Assembly: GCA_027009095.1 (NCBI GenBank)
Contig: JALVDG010000015.1
Coordinates: 1-5,899, forward strand
Direction of reading: 5' to 3'
From: Thiotrichaceae bacterium
Lineage (GTDB): Bacteria > Pseudomonadota > Gammaproteobacteria > Thiotrichales > Thiotrichaceae
DNA length: 5,899 bases
How positions within the stretch are numbered: the first letter of the stretch is position 1; the number at the start of each line of letters is the position of its first letter. Positions 1 through 5,836 of this stretch are shown piece after piece. The position numbers were made by a program, and so were the translations under genes. The notes under the pieces are model-generated. The model had not been told where the DNA came from, searched no databases, and saw nothing but the letters and a program-made list of their open reading frames with translations.

Positions 1-108
1 CGAAAGCACGGTATTTCATTCTGGAAATACCTAACAGATCGAACCTCAGAAAAAAATCAGATCCCTCCTATGGCTGAAATTATTCAGCACGCTGCCTGTG
101 GATTATGA
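1..108 (+). CDS. C-terminal tail of a probable IS transposase (5'-truncated by window edge)
   Basis: Frame 1 is open from the first base to a TGA at 106-108 and encodes 35 residues. The stretch contains Ser-Phe-Trp-x-Tyr-Leu-x-Asp-Arg, followed by Ile-Pro-Pro-Met-Ala-Glu-Ile-Ile. I recall this arrangement from the extreme C-termini of insertion-sequence transposases, where an SFW-x-YL-x-DR block is followed by an IPPL-x-E-LI block. The family cannot be assigned from so short a piece, and the catalytic region lies outside the window. Whether the gene is intact or a remnant is unknown. The 109 bases between its stop and the end of the convergent CRP-like gene hold only weak short repeats (TTACAC-x-CAGT-like words near 113 and 142, and GCTAATA twice). 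I could not identify a terminal inverted repeat, because the other element end is missing. Confidence 0.5.
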   Translation, partial: RKHGISFWKYLTDRTSEKNQIPPMAEIIQHAACGL

Positions 109-217
109 GAAGTTACACGCAGTCGCATAAAATAACTGATATTACACAGTTACTCTTTAGAAGACCTTCGCTAATAGTGACTACTCGGTATAATCAGTAG
201 CTGCTAATATCATACAA

Positions 218-859
218 TTACCAATGGCGTGGCAAGCGTTTTTCAATACTAATCCGCTTTTTATCAATCTGAATATATCCGCCTTTGCGTAGCTCCGACA
301 AAATCCTCGACACCATTTCGCGTGATGAGCCAACCATTTCCGCAATATCTTGCTGGGTTAGGCGTTGCGTTATTAGTTTTCCATTTTCGTTTTTTGCTTC
401 TTTGTAGAGTAGTTGAATTAATCGTCCATAGATATCTAACGATGCTAGGCTGCATATAGTTTCATCTATCTCTCGTATACGTGTAGTTAAGGCAGTAAAC
501 ATTGGGAAGCAAACTTGCGGATGTTTTTGCAAAAAATGATTAAATTGATCAAAGGTTAATATTAAGGTGCTGGTTTTTTCTAAGGCAACAACTGAGGCTG
601 AGCGAGGTTGTGCATCCAGTAAACTCAGCTCTCCACAATAATCGCCTTCACTTAGAAAAGCGAAGATAGTCTGTTTGCCTTCATCGTCATTACTAAATAC
701 TTTTACTCGTCCACTGGTAATAAAAAAAAGACTTCTGGATAAGTCACCTTGAGAAATAAGAAATTCATTTCGTTTAAAGTTTTTTTTGCTTAATAGGCTC
801 GATAATTCTTCTGATATTTCTTTTTCTAGACCTGAAAATAAAGGTATTTGAGATAACAT
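218..859 (-). CDS. CRP/FNR-family transcriptional regulator (cyclic-nucleotide-binding type)
   Basis: This 213-residue protein matches the CRP family in length (E. coli CRP is 209) and layout. Residues about 5-120 form a cyclic-nucleotide-binding beta-barrel, about 121-145 a dimerisation helix, and about 165-198 a winged helix-turn-helix. The phosphate-binding cassette is clear: G76-E77-L then R86-S87-A, equivalent to G71-E72 and R82-S83 of CRP. The recognition helix reads S-S-R180-E181-M-V-S-R185, retaining the Arg-Glu-x3-Arg triad that CRP uses to read TGTGA half sites. The adenine-contacting T127-S128 of CRP align with I131-D132 here, so effector specificity is uncertain. There is no N-terminal cysteine cluster, so it is not an FNR-type iron-sulfur sensor. 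The start is supported by GGAGA at 866-870 (complement), 6 nt before the ATG. The gene begins 12 nt after the adenylate cyclase stop, so the two are very likely co-transcribed, with this protein as the likely receptor of the cyclase product. Confidence 0.93.
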   Translation of the reverse strand: MLSQIPLFSGLEKEISEELSSLLSKKNFKRNEFLISQGDLSRSLFFITSGRVKVFSNDDEGKQTIFAFLSEGDYCGELSLLDAQPRSASVVALEKTSTLILTFDQFNHFLQKHPQVCFPMFTALTTRIREIDETICSLASLDIYGRLIQLLYKEAKNENGKLITQRLTQQDIAEMVGSSREMVSRILSELRKGGYIQIDKKRISIEKRLPRHW

Positions 860-865
860 TTCATG

Positions 866-870
866 TCTCC
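866..870 (-). promoter_or_regulatory. Ribosome binding site of the CRP-like gene within the intercistronic gap
   Basis: The complement reads GGAGA, 6 nt from the ATG at 859-857 and 2 nt after the cyclase stop codon at 874-872. Its place directly behind the upstream stop suggests that ribosomes ending on the cyclase could feed initiation of the regulator, keeping enzyme and receptor in proportion. The coupling is inference; the motif and spacing are seen directly. Confidence 0.75.
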
Positions 871-871
871 G

Positions 872-3082
872 TTATTTGCTGCTGTGGGTGTAAATACCAT
901 CCCAATCAGCAGGGGGGTGTAGCTTATATTTTTGAATACGTTGTAGATACACTTTATAAAGAGGATCATTGGACGATGCTAATAATGCAGAGATTTCTTT
1001 CTCCGCAGTTATCCAATCTCCTGAAAAATAGGCAGATAGTGCTTTGTGGTGCGCCATAATTGCTTGTTGTTGTGTTTGTGTGAGCGTATTTCTTAGGCAA
1101 ATTGGCTCATAAATTTTTACCGCTTCCTGTCTGCCTTTGACGCGCACATAATCGATCTGTCGAAATGCAATAGAAGAGCAAAGTTGCATGGTATCTTCGC
1201 TTGTTAATATGGAAACAGCGTATTGCTTTGTCAGGCTTTCTAGGCGTGAGCCAAGGTTAACTGCATCACCTAATACGGTATAAGCACGTCGATAGTTTGA
1301 TCCCATATCACCTACATTCATCTCTCCTGTGTGGATGCCAGTTCCTGCCACTACTTCTTCTTTTAAACCCAAAGCCTGAAATTTATTTTGCATGTTACGG
1401 GTTTTATCGCGCATTTCTAATGCGGCTTTCACGGCATGTTCTGCGTGTTTCGGGTCATTAAGTGGCGCACCCCAAAACGCCATGACTAAATCACCAATAT
1501 ATTTATCAATCGTACCTTGTTGATTAAAAATAATGGCAGTAATGGGGGTGAGGTAAATATTAAGAAATTGTTTTAATTGTTGGGTGCTTAGCCCTTCTGA
1601 TAAGGCGGTGAAGTTACGAATATCAGAGAATAAAACACTCATTTCACGACGTTCACCATCCATATTAATATTTTTTTGGTCTTCTAACAGTCGATCAATA
1701 TGCTCAAGCGGAACATATTGACCAAACATATCATGAATATGTTGGCGTTGATTATGCTCATGGATTAAGCGATGTAAAACAAAGGCGGTACTACTTAATA
1801 TAATTAATAAAGCAGGTAAAATAAGGTCAAGATTAATCCGTTGGGTATTCCATAGCCAAATATTTAGTACGATGACCATTGCTAATAAAGTAAAGCCAAT
1901 TAGTATTAAACTCAGAGGTCGCAACATTGGGAACAGCAACATCATCAGCAAGCTCAACCCCGTTAGCAGGGTAATAATTGCACCATCTTTCCACTCTGGT
2001 GAGTAGGGAATAAGATCAGGGTTTAATAAGGCATGCACGAGTGTCGCTTGAATTTCAACACCTGGATAGCTAGGTTGCAATGGCGTAGTACGCAAATCAG
2101 ACAAGGCTTGTGCAGAAGTACCCACAATCACAATAGCATCCGTTAAATCTGGAATCGCTTTATCGTGTAGCACTTTCGTTGCTGAGATATACGGAAAGGT
2201 TTTCTCTCGACCTAAATAGGGGATTAAAATTTGCCCTGTCGCATCGGTGCGGATAGCTTGTCCTGCAATAATAATGTGGGTAATCGTTTGCACATCAGCA
2301 ACAGTTTTACTGCGAAGGGATAACGCTTCTTTATCTGCACCAAGATAAAGTTTGGCAGTTTCAACGGCTAAGGAGGTATAGAGTTTGTTGTCATGTTCTA
2401 AAATTAAAGCTGCTTTGCGTACCACACCGTCATTATCAGGTTGTACGGTAAAGAAACCATTTTGTACACTTGCTTGAGCTAATTGCGGTAAGTTTGCAGT
2501 GTAACCCTGCATTGTAAGGCTACTGAGTTGATTTAAAGGAATATTATTTTTTATCAATGAGGCTTTAATTTTGCCTTTAACAAAGTGTGTTTTAGGGTGA
2601 AATAAATAACCTAAAATAACCCCCTTATTTTTTATGCTGGCAGCAAGATGAGCATCACCATCAAGCTGCTCTCGAAGGGAATTTAAAGTATTTGATAGTT
2701 CTGGATGATGCTTATTTAAGACTTGTTTGACTTGATCAACAGGGTTGGTTTCGGGTTCTGTGAGTGTAATATCCAAACTAATCACGGCACTGCCTGCCTT
2801 ATGAAGTTTTTCAACTAATACAGCCAGTTTTTTTCGGCTCCAAGGCCATCGTCCTTCTTTTTTAAGGCTAACTTCATCAATATCAATAATATAAATGGGC
2901 GGAAACTCACTTAGTTTGCCACTTGCGGAAGTTCTTAAGCGTAAATCATAAGCAATAGAGTTGAGACGTTGCAGAAAGGTTTGCGCCACGGGAATTTTTT
3001 CGAGATATAACAAGCTCACTAATATCAGCAAGAAAAGACTAGCAATAAGAGGGGTTATATTTTGCTTATACGTTTTCCACAC
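872..3082 (-). CDS. CHASE2-domain class III (IIIb-type) adenylate cyclase, membrane-bound
   Basis: This 736-residue protein is predicted to convert ATP to cAMP. A transmembrane helix at about 11-28 leads into an extracytoplasmic CHASE2 sensor at about 30-360, which includes D-I-D-E at 67-70 and G-R-W-P-W-S at 77-82. Three closely spaced transmembrane helices follow at about 367-386, 389-410 and 418-438, then a cytoplasmic cyclase domain at about 478-660. All single-chain catalytic residues are visible: metal-binding D487 (in FSDIRNFT) and D531 (in KYIGD), purine-specifying K527 and T602 (in YTVLGD), and transition-state N609 and R613 (in VNLGSR). Lys plus Thr at the specificity positions indicates an adenylate cyclase of class IIIb, a group that includes bicarbonate-stimulated enzymes. 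The C-terminal tail, with a DWDG near 726-729, is common in CHASE2 cyclases. The start is GTG; there is no upstream in-frame ATG, GTG or TTG before a stop at 3167-3169. A GGAGAGCAGG at 3090-3099 (complement) lies 7 nt away. It is the first gene of a two-gene unit with the CRP-like regulator. Confidence 0.95.
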   Translation of the reverse strand: MWKTYKQNITPLIASLFLLILVSLLYLEKIPVAQTFLQRLNSIAYDLRLRTSASGKLSEFPPIYIIDIDEVSLKKEGRWPWSRKKLAVLVEKLHKAGSAVISLDITLTEPETNPVDQVKQVLNKHHPELSNTLNSLREQLDGDAHLAASIKNKGVILGYLFHPKTHFVKGKIKASLIKNNIPLNQLSSLTMQGYTANLPQLAQASVQNGFFTVQPDNDGVVRKAALILEHDNKLYTSLAVETAKLYLGADKEALSLRSKTVADVQTITHIIIAGQAIRTDATGQILIPYLGREKTFPYISATKVLHDKAIPDLTDAIVIVGTSAQALSDLRTTPLQPSYPGVEIQATLVHALLNPDLIPYSPEWKDGAIITLLTGLSLLMMLLFPMLRPLSLILIGFTLLAMVIVLNIWLWNTQRINLDLILPALLIILSSTAFVLHRLIHEHNQRQHIHDMFGQYVPLEHIDRLLEDQKNINMDGERREMSVLFSDIRNFTALSEGLSTQQLKQFLNIYLTPITAIIFNQQGTIDKYIGDLVMAFWGAPLNDPKHAEHAVKAALEMRDKTRNMQNKFQALGLKEEVVAGTGIHTGEMNVGDMGSNYRRAYTVLGDAVNLGSRLESLTKQYAVSILTSEDTMQLCSSIAFRQIDYVRVKGRQEAVKIYEPICLRNTLTQTQQQAIMAHHKALSAYFSGDWITAEKEISALLASSNDPLYKVYLQRIQKYKLHPPADWDGIYTHSSK

Positions 3083-3105
3083 AATATTGCCTGCTCTCCA
3101 TCTTG

Positions 3106-3121
3106 TTTGTGAAATATCAAA
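3106..3121. promoter_or_regulatory. Possible CRP-family operator (one good half site)
   Basis: The + strand carries a perfect CRP-type half site, TGTGA, at 3108-3112, inside a short outer dyad (TTTG at 3106-3109 against CAAA at 3118-3121). On the complement it reads TTTGAT-ATTT-CACAAA. The second half does not match TCACA at the canonical N6 spacing, so this is only a half site plus weak symmetry. It lies about 24-39 nt upstream of the cyclase GTG start, where a regulator could affect its own operon. The neighbouring CRP-like protein keeps the residues used to read TGTGA, which is why I list it. Confidence 0.25.
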
Positions 3122-3172
3122 TTTAGAGTGTAGTGGAAAACTATAAAATAGCTGGGTATAAATGGACTAAAG

Positions 3173-3197
3173 TATCCATCTTCTCGTTTGATGGATA
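3173..3197. repeat. Perfect inverted repeat in the divergent intergenic region (candidate operator)
   Basis: TATCCATC at 3173-3180 and GATGGATA at 3190-3197 are exact reverse complements, separated by 9 nt. A G-T and an A-T pair would extend the arms outward to 3171 and 3199. Neither side is followed by a T-tract, so it does not look like an intrinsic terminator. It sits about 90 nt upstream of both the cyclase and the ribonuclease start codons, where a dimeric regulator could act on either divergent promoter. A structural role in an RNA leader is the alternative. The identity of any binding protein is unknown. Confidence 0.45.
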
Positions 3198-3222
3198 TTA
3201 ACAATAATCAACAAATGGAATA

Positions 3223-3251
3223 TTACAAACGTTCTGCTTGTGCGCTACTAT
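3223..3251 (+). promoter_or_regulatory. Candidate promoter for the RNase II-like gene
   Basis: TACTAT at 3246-3251 resembles a -10 box (4 of 6 consensus positions). It is preceded after 17 nt by TTACAA at 3223-3228, a poor -35 (3 of 6). Initiation about 7 nt downstream would give a leader of about 26 nt before the ATG at 3284. The assignment rests on spacing and weak matches only; no convincing sigma-70 promoter was found for the divergent cyclase. Confidence 0.25.
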
Positions 3252-3283
3252 AGGCATCCCTTAAATTCATGCAGAAAAAATAA

Positions 3284-5101
3284 ATGTCAAATATAAAATC
3301 AGGTGCCTTGGTCTATTACAAAAGCAAAGCGGCAATAGTGACTGCTGTTAGCGATAAAATTGATATTTTATTTTTTAAAACCACCAAACGGGTACGCGAT
3401 AAAGACATTAAATTACTTCATCCTGGGCCCTGTAAGGATGTTGATAGCTTAGATTTATCACCTCCAAATGAGGTGGAATCACTCGACGAAATACTAGAGT
3501 TATTAGAAGAAGAAACCGTTACACTCGAAGAATTAGCTGAATATTTGTACGATGACTATACCCCGCAAACAGCATGGTCAAGCTGGATGTTAGTTGTCGA
3601 TGGTCTCTATTTTGAAGGTGATATTGATGCGATCAATACCCGTCCACTAGAGGTCATCAAAGCAGATAAAGCCGAGCGTGAAGCTAAAAAAGCACAAAAA
3701 GAAGCATGGAACTCACTGCTAGCACGGATTAAATCAGGAAAAATCATTGATGAAGACCGCAGCCATTTAGTTGAAGTTGAGCAGCTAGCTTGTGGAGAGC
3801 GAGAAAATAGCCGTATTCTAAAAACGATTGGGATTCGTGAAACCAAAGAAGATGCACATAAATTACTCTTAAAGTTAGGATATTGGCAGGAAGAATATAA
3901 CCCGTGGCCGCGTCGTATGGGGGTTGATATGAGCAACCCAGAGCTAGATATTCCTGATGCAGTCGAGTGTGAGCGTCGCGATTTTCAACATATGCAAGCA
4001 TGGGCGATTGATGATGTAGGAAATCAAGACCCTGATGATGCAATCTCCCTAGACGGTAATCGTTTGTGGGTACATATCGCCGATGCCTCATCCATTATTA
4101 GTCCAGACTCGGAGTTAGATATTGAAGCACGTAGTCGAGGCACAAACCTTTATCTGCCCGATCAAGTTATCCATATGCTACCTGCAGGTATTACCGAGCG
4201 TTTAGGCTTAGGTTTACAAGAACAAAGCCCTGCCTTATCGATAGGCTTTGAAGTCAGCGAAACAGGTGAGCTAGAAAATATTGAAGTCTGCTTTTCACTA
4301 CTTAAAGTAACACGCATTACTTATGATGATGCCGATGCCGAGCTAGACACTACCTTTGCCGATATAAAAGCAGTGACAGAGCGTTATCATCAGCGTCGCA
4401 TGGATAACAATGCGGCGATGTTAGACTTGCCTGAAGTTAATATCACCGTCAAAGAAGGAAAAATAGAGGTAACTCCCTACTCAACAACAGGTAGTCGCTT
4501 ATTAGTGATGGAGTGCATGTTAGCAGCAGGTGAGGCTGTTGCACGCTTTGCAGAAGACAATAACATCCCAATTCCGTATGCCTCCCAGCCCGAGCCAGAA
4601 GAAATACAGCACCCAGAAAAACCATCTGAGCATTATGCTTATCGTCGTCATTTTAAATCCTCGCGCCATGCTACTGCGCCAGAGCCTCATTTTGGTTTGG
4701 GCTTACCATACTATACACGTGTCACCAGTCCGCTAAGACGCTATCTTGACCTAGTAGTGCATCAACAACTCCGTGCATTTTTAACAGGACAAGCTTTGTT
4801 AGACCAAGACGCACTAATAGAACGAATAGGTCTAGCAGATGAAGCCTCGTTTGCATCACGCAAAACAGAACGTTTCTCTAATCAACACTGGAAAATGCTT
4901 TATTTAAAAGCCAATAAAGACTGGCAAGGAGAGGCGATAGTTGTTTTCCAAACGGATCGTAATGTGACGGTTATTATGCCAACCCTAGCTTTAGAGCCAA
5001 AAATACGACCTAAAGAAAAAGTAGAGTTAGACCAATCGCTCACCGTGCAAGTAAGTTCGGTTGATATTGCTGATTTGCAGGCTAATTTTCGGGTGATTTA
5101 G
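3284..5101 (+). CDS. RNase II/RNB-family 3'-5' exoribonuclease with atypical N-terminus
   Basis: This 605-residue protein is a predicted processive 3'-to-5' RNA exonuclease acting in the cytoplasm in RNA turnover. The RNB catalytic domain spans about 225-535. The metal-binding aspartates D243, D249, D251 and D252 have the same spacing (+6, +8, +9) as D201, D207, D209 and D210 of E. coli RNase II. The downstream block R-V-T-S-P-L-R485-R-Y-L-D matches the family SPIR motif holding catalytic Arg500. The C-terminus at about 545-605 looks like a short S1/OB-type RNA-binding fold. The N-terminal ~220 residues do not read like the paired cold-shock domains of RNase II or R. There is a small beta-rich part (1-50), an acidic helical part resembling a winged helix (65-115), a charged helix (122-150) and another helical part (150-205). 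A Deinococcus RNase II-family enzyme is known with a winged helix replacing cold-shock domains, and this protein probably belongs to that type. The start lacks a clear Shine-Dalgarno; only an A-rich stretch precedes the ATG. Neither rnb nor rnr is assigned. Confidence 0.92.
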   Translation: MSNIKSGALVYYKSKAAIVTAVSDKIDILFFKTTKRVRDKDIKLLHPGPCKDVDSLDLSPPNEVESLDEILELLEEETVTLEELAEYLYDDYTPQTAWSSWMLVVDGLYFEGDIDAINTRPLEVIKADKAEREAKKAQKEAWNSLLARIKSGKIIDEDRSHLVEVEQLACGERENSRILKTIGIRETKEDAHKLLLKLGYWQEEYNPWPRRMGVDMSNPELDIPDAVECERRDFQHMQAWAIDDVGNQDPDDAISLDGNRLWVHIADASSIISPDSELDIEARSRGTNLYLPDQVIHMLPAGITERLGLGLQEQSPALSIGFEVSETGELENIEVCFSLLKVTRITYDDADAELDTTFADIKAVTERYHQRRMDNNAAMLDLPEVNITVKEGKIEVTPYSTTGSRLLVMECMLAAGEAVARFAEDNNIPIPYASQPEPEEIQHPEKPSEHYAYRRHFKSSRHATAPEPHFGLGLPYYTRVTSPLRRYLDLVVHQQLRAFLTGQALLDQDALIERIGLADEASFASRKTERFSNQHWKMLYLKANKDWQGEAIVVFQTDRNVTVIMPTLALEPKIRPKEKVELDQSLTVQVSSVDIADLQANFRVI

Positions 5102-5114
5102 GTTTTATTGAGAA

Positions 5115-5214
5115 ATGGGACTGTCTAAAATAGATTTTTAAATCTGAATAGGCAGCTAATAAAGACACTCTAGTCTATTACTATGCTCCAATTAGTTTAG
5201 TTCGCTGTTCCCAT
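5115..5214. repeat. Segment of about 100 nt bounded by short inverted ends (possible miniature element)
   Basis: ATGGGA at 5115-5120 is matched by TCCCAT at 5209-5214. A few bases inward, CTAAA at 5125-5129 is matched by TTTAG at 5196-5200. Imperfect inverted ends around a non-coding segment of about 100 nt, starting 13 nt after the ribonuclease stop, resemble a MITE or decayed IS ends. I see no clear target-site duplication, and the spacing between the matched blocks differs on the two sides (4 versus 8 nt), so chance is a real alternative. Confidence 0.2.
5121..5155 (+). repeat. Imperfect hairpin downstream of the RNase gene
   Basis: CTGTCTA at 5121-5127 pairs with TAGGCAG at 5149-5155 (one G-T pair). 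Inside it AGATTT at 5132-5137 faces AAATCT at 5140-5145, with a small internal loop between the two stems. It starts 19 nt after the ribonuclease stop codon. No run of T follows, so it is not a standard intrinsic terminator. It could protect the 3' end of the transcript or be part of the 100-nt repeat-like segment. Confidence 0.4.
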
Positions 5215-5233
5215 CAAAGCAAACTGATTGGGG
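5186..5233 (+). repeat. 13-bp stem-loop upstream of the lipoprotein gene
   Basis: The arm 5186-5198 (CTCCAATTAGTTT) pairs along its whole length with 5221-5233 (AAACTGATTGGGG), allowing two G-U pairs, around a 22-nt loop. No T-tract follows. It lies 45 nt before the lipoprotein ATG, so it may be a leader structure, a transcript-end structure or an operator. I checked for cobalamin-riboswitch boxes because cobO lies downstream and found none. Confidence 0.4.
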
Positions 5234-5253
5234 TACTAATTATGCTGAGTAGT

Positions 5254-5261
5254 TATACAAT
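5254..5261 (+). promoter_or_regulatory. Possible -10 element upstream of the lipoprotein-cobO pair
   Basis: TATACAAT at 5254-5261 contains two overlapping -10-like hexamers (TATACA and TACAAT). It lies 17 nt before the ATG at 5279, which would leave a leader of only about 10 nt. No good -35 is present at 16-18 nt spacing, so the call is weak. Confidence 0.2.
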
Positions 5262-5278
5262 TTGTAGGCTTTTTAAGA

Positions 5279-5836
5279 ATGGTTGTTAATTGGTATTCTT
5301 TTTTTCTTATCTTGCTGATGGCTTTTATGGCAACTGCTTGCAATGGCAAAAGCAATGATGAGCAAATACTATCAAAATGTAGCATTTTAGGGGATGAGGT
5401 CAGGTTATATGGAAGAGCTAATTATTTACGGTTATTTTATACGCTTAACCCCGACAAGTTTGAGGCAACTTATCAAAAAGTAGCTGACTTTGATAATGCA
5501 CAGCACCGTGCAATTATTAATACGTATAGTGAAGCGTTGAAACGACTCAAAGCAAAGGATGATTTAGGGCAACGTTTAATCGAGGCAACACAAGAGATCA
5601 CACAGTTTGTTAAACACTTTGTTGATGTTGACTATCCTACAGCACTTAAGCAAAAAGATCTTAGTAAACGTAATCCAAATTCAGATGATTTTTTTATAGA
5701 AATTAATAATATCGTTAAATTTGATAAGAGTATGCAAGGCTTTGATAAGAGTAAAGCAAGCTTTAAAGGTTTATTAGATAAATACAATATTGCGCTAGAT
5801 CATTACAAAAACAAAATAGGTTACTTAGATGAGTGA
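5279..5836 (+). CDS. Putative lipoprotein of unknown function
   Basis: I do not recognise the family of this 185-residue protein. The N-terminus has a short start, a hydrophobic core (F8-M17) and A18-T19-A20-C21, which fits a lipoprotein signal peptide with Cys21 as the lipidated residue, although -3 is Ala rather than the preferred Leu. The mature part of about 165 residues has no further cysteine beyond the one near residue 35. It appears mostly helical and charged (Lys, Asp, Glu rich), with an in-frame duplicated heptad at about 148-161 (FDKSMQG, FDKSKAS). It would be anchored in a membrane facing the periplasm. The ATG is favoured because it supplies the complete signal peptide; the ribosome site is weak (AGG 10 nt upstream). 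Base composition looks more A+T-rich than the ribonuclease gene. Its last 8 nt overlap the start of the cobO-like gene, implying co-translation with a corrinoid enzyme, but a functional link is not established. Confidence 0.8.
   Translation: MVVNWYSFFLILLMAFMATACNGKSNDEQILSKCSILGDEVRLYGRANYLRLFYTLNPDKFEATYQKVADFDNAQHRAIINTYSEALKRLKAKDDLGQRLIEATQEITQFVKHFVDVDYPTALKQKDLSKRNPNSDDFFIEINNIVKFDKSMQGFDKSKASFKGLLDKYNIALDHYKNKIGYLDE
5720..5761 (+). repeat. Two-copy 21-nt in-frame tandem repeat in the lipoprotein gene
   Basis: The units 5720-5740 and 5741-5761 share their first 13 bases exactly (TTTGATAAGAGTA) and 16 of 21 bases overall. They are in frame and encode the heptads FDKSMQG and FDKSKAS, followed by a degenerate third (FKGLLDK). 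This suggests a recent duplication within a helical, possibly coiled-coil, segment. Confidence 0.65.

Noticed and set aside
157..200. Short dyads near the ends of the convergent genes (GAAG/CTTC at 160-169, CTACT/AGTAG at 181-200) as a bidirectional terminator
   Set aside because: The stems are only 4-5 bp, with no adjacent T-tract in either direction; chance is sufficient.
264..455. Second minus-strand frame inside the CRP-like gene
   Set aside because: It overlaps the helix-turn-helix coding region in another frame; the peptide shows no domain or membrane pattern.
218..859. FNR-type oxygen sensor
   Set aside because: The N-terminal cysteine cluster needed to hold an iron-sulfur cluster is absent; the protein's few cysteines (75, 117, 136) are not in that arrangement.
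2961..3146. Plus-strand frame over the cyclase start
   Set aside because: It overlaps the 5' end of the cyclase in antisense, lacks a ribosome site, and its hydrophobic stretch is only the mirror of the first transmembrane helix.
3607..4091. Open frames on the minus strand opposite the RNase gene (3607-3936 and 3744-4091)
   Set aside because: They lie wholly inside a well-supported RNB-family gene on the other strand, have no recognisable motifs, and are rich in residues expected from antisense reading.
4530..4736. Alternative plus-strand frame inside the RNase gene
   Set aside because: It is fully contained in the RNB catalytic coding sequence in a different frame, with no supporting motif.
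5121..5155. Intrinsic terminator for the RNase gene
   Set aside because: The hairpin is A+T-rich, is interrupted by an internal loop, and is not followed by a T-tract on either strand.
5102..5278. Cobalamin riboswitch upstream of the lipoprotein-cobO pair
   Set aside because: I looked for the conserved B12-box (GCCACTG-like) and the GC-rich core elements and found none; the hairpins present do not resemble that fold.
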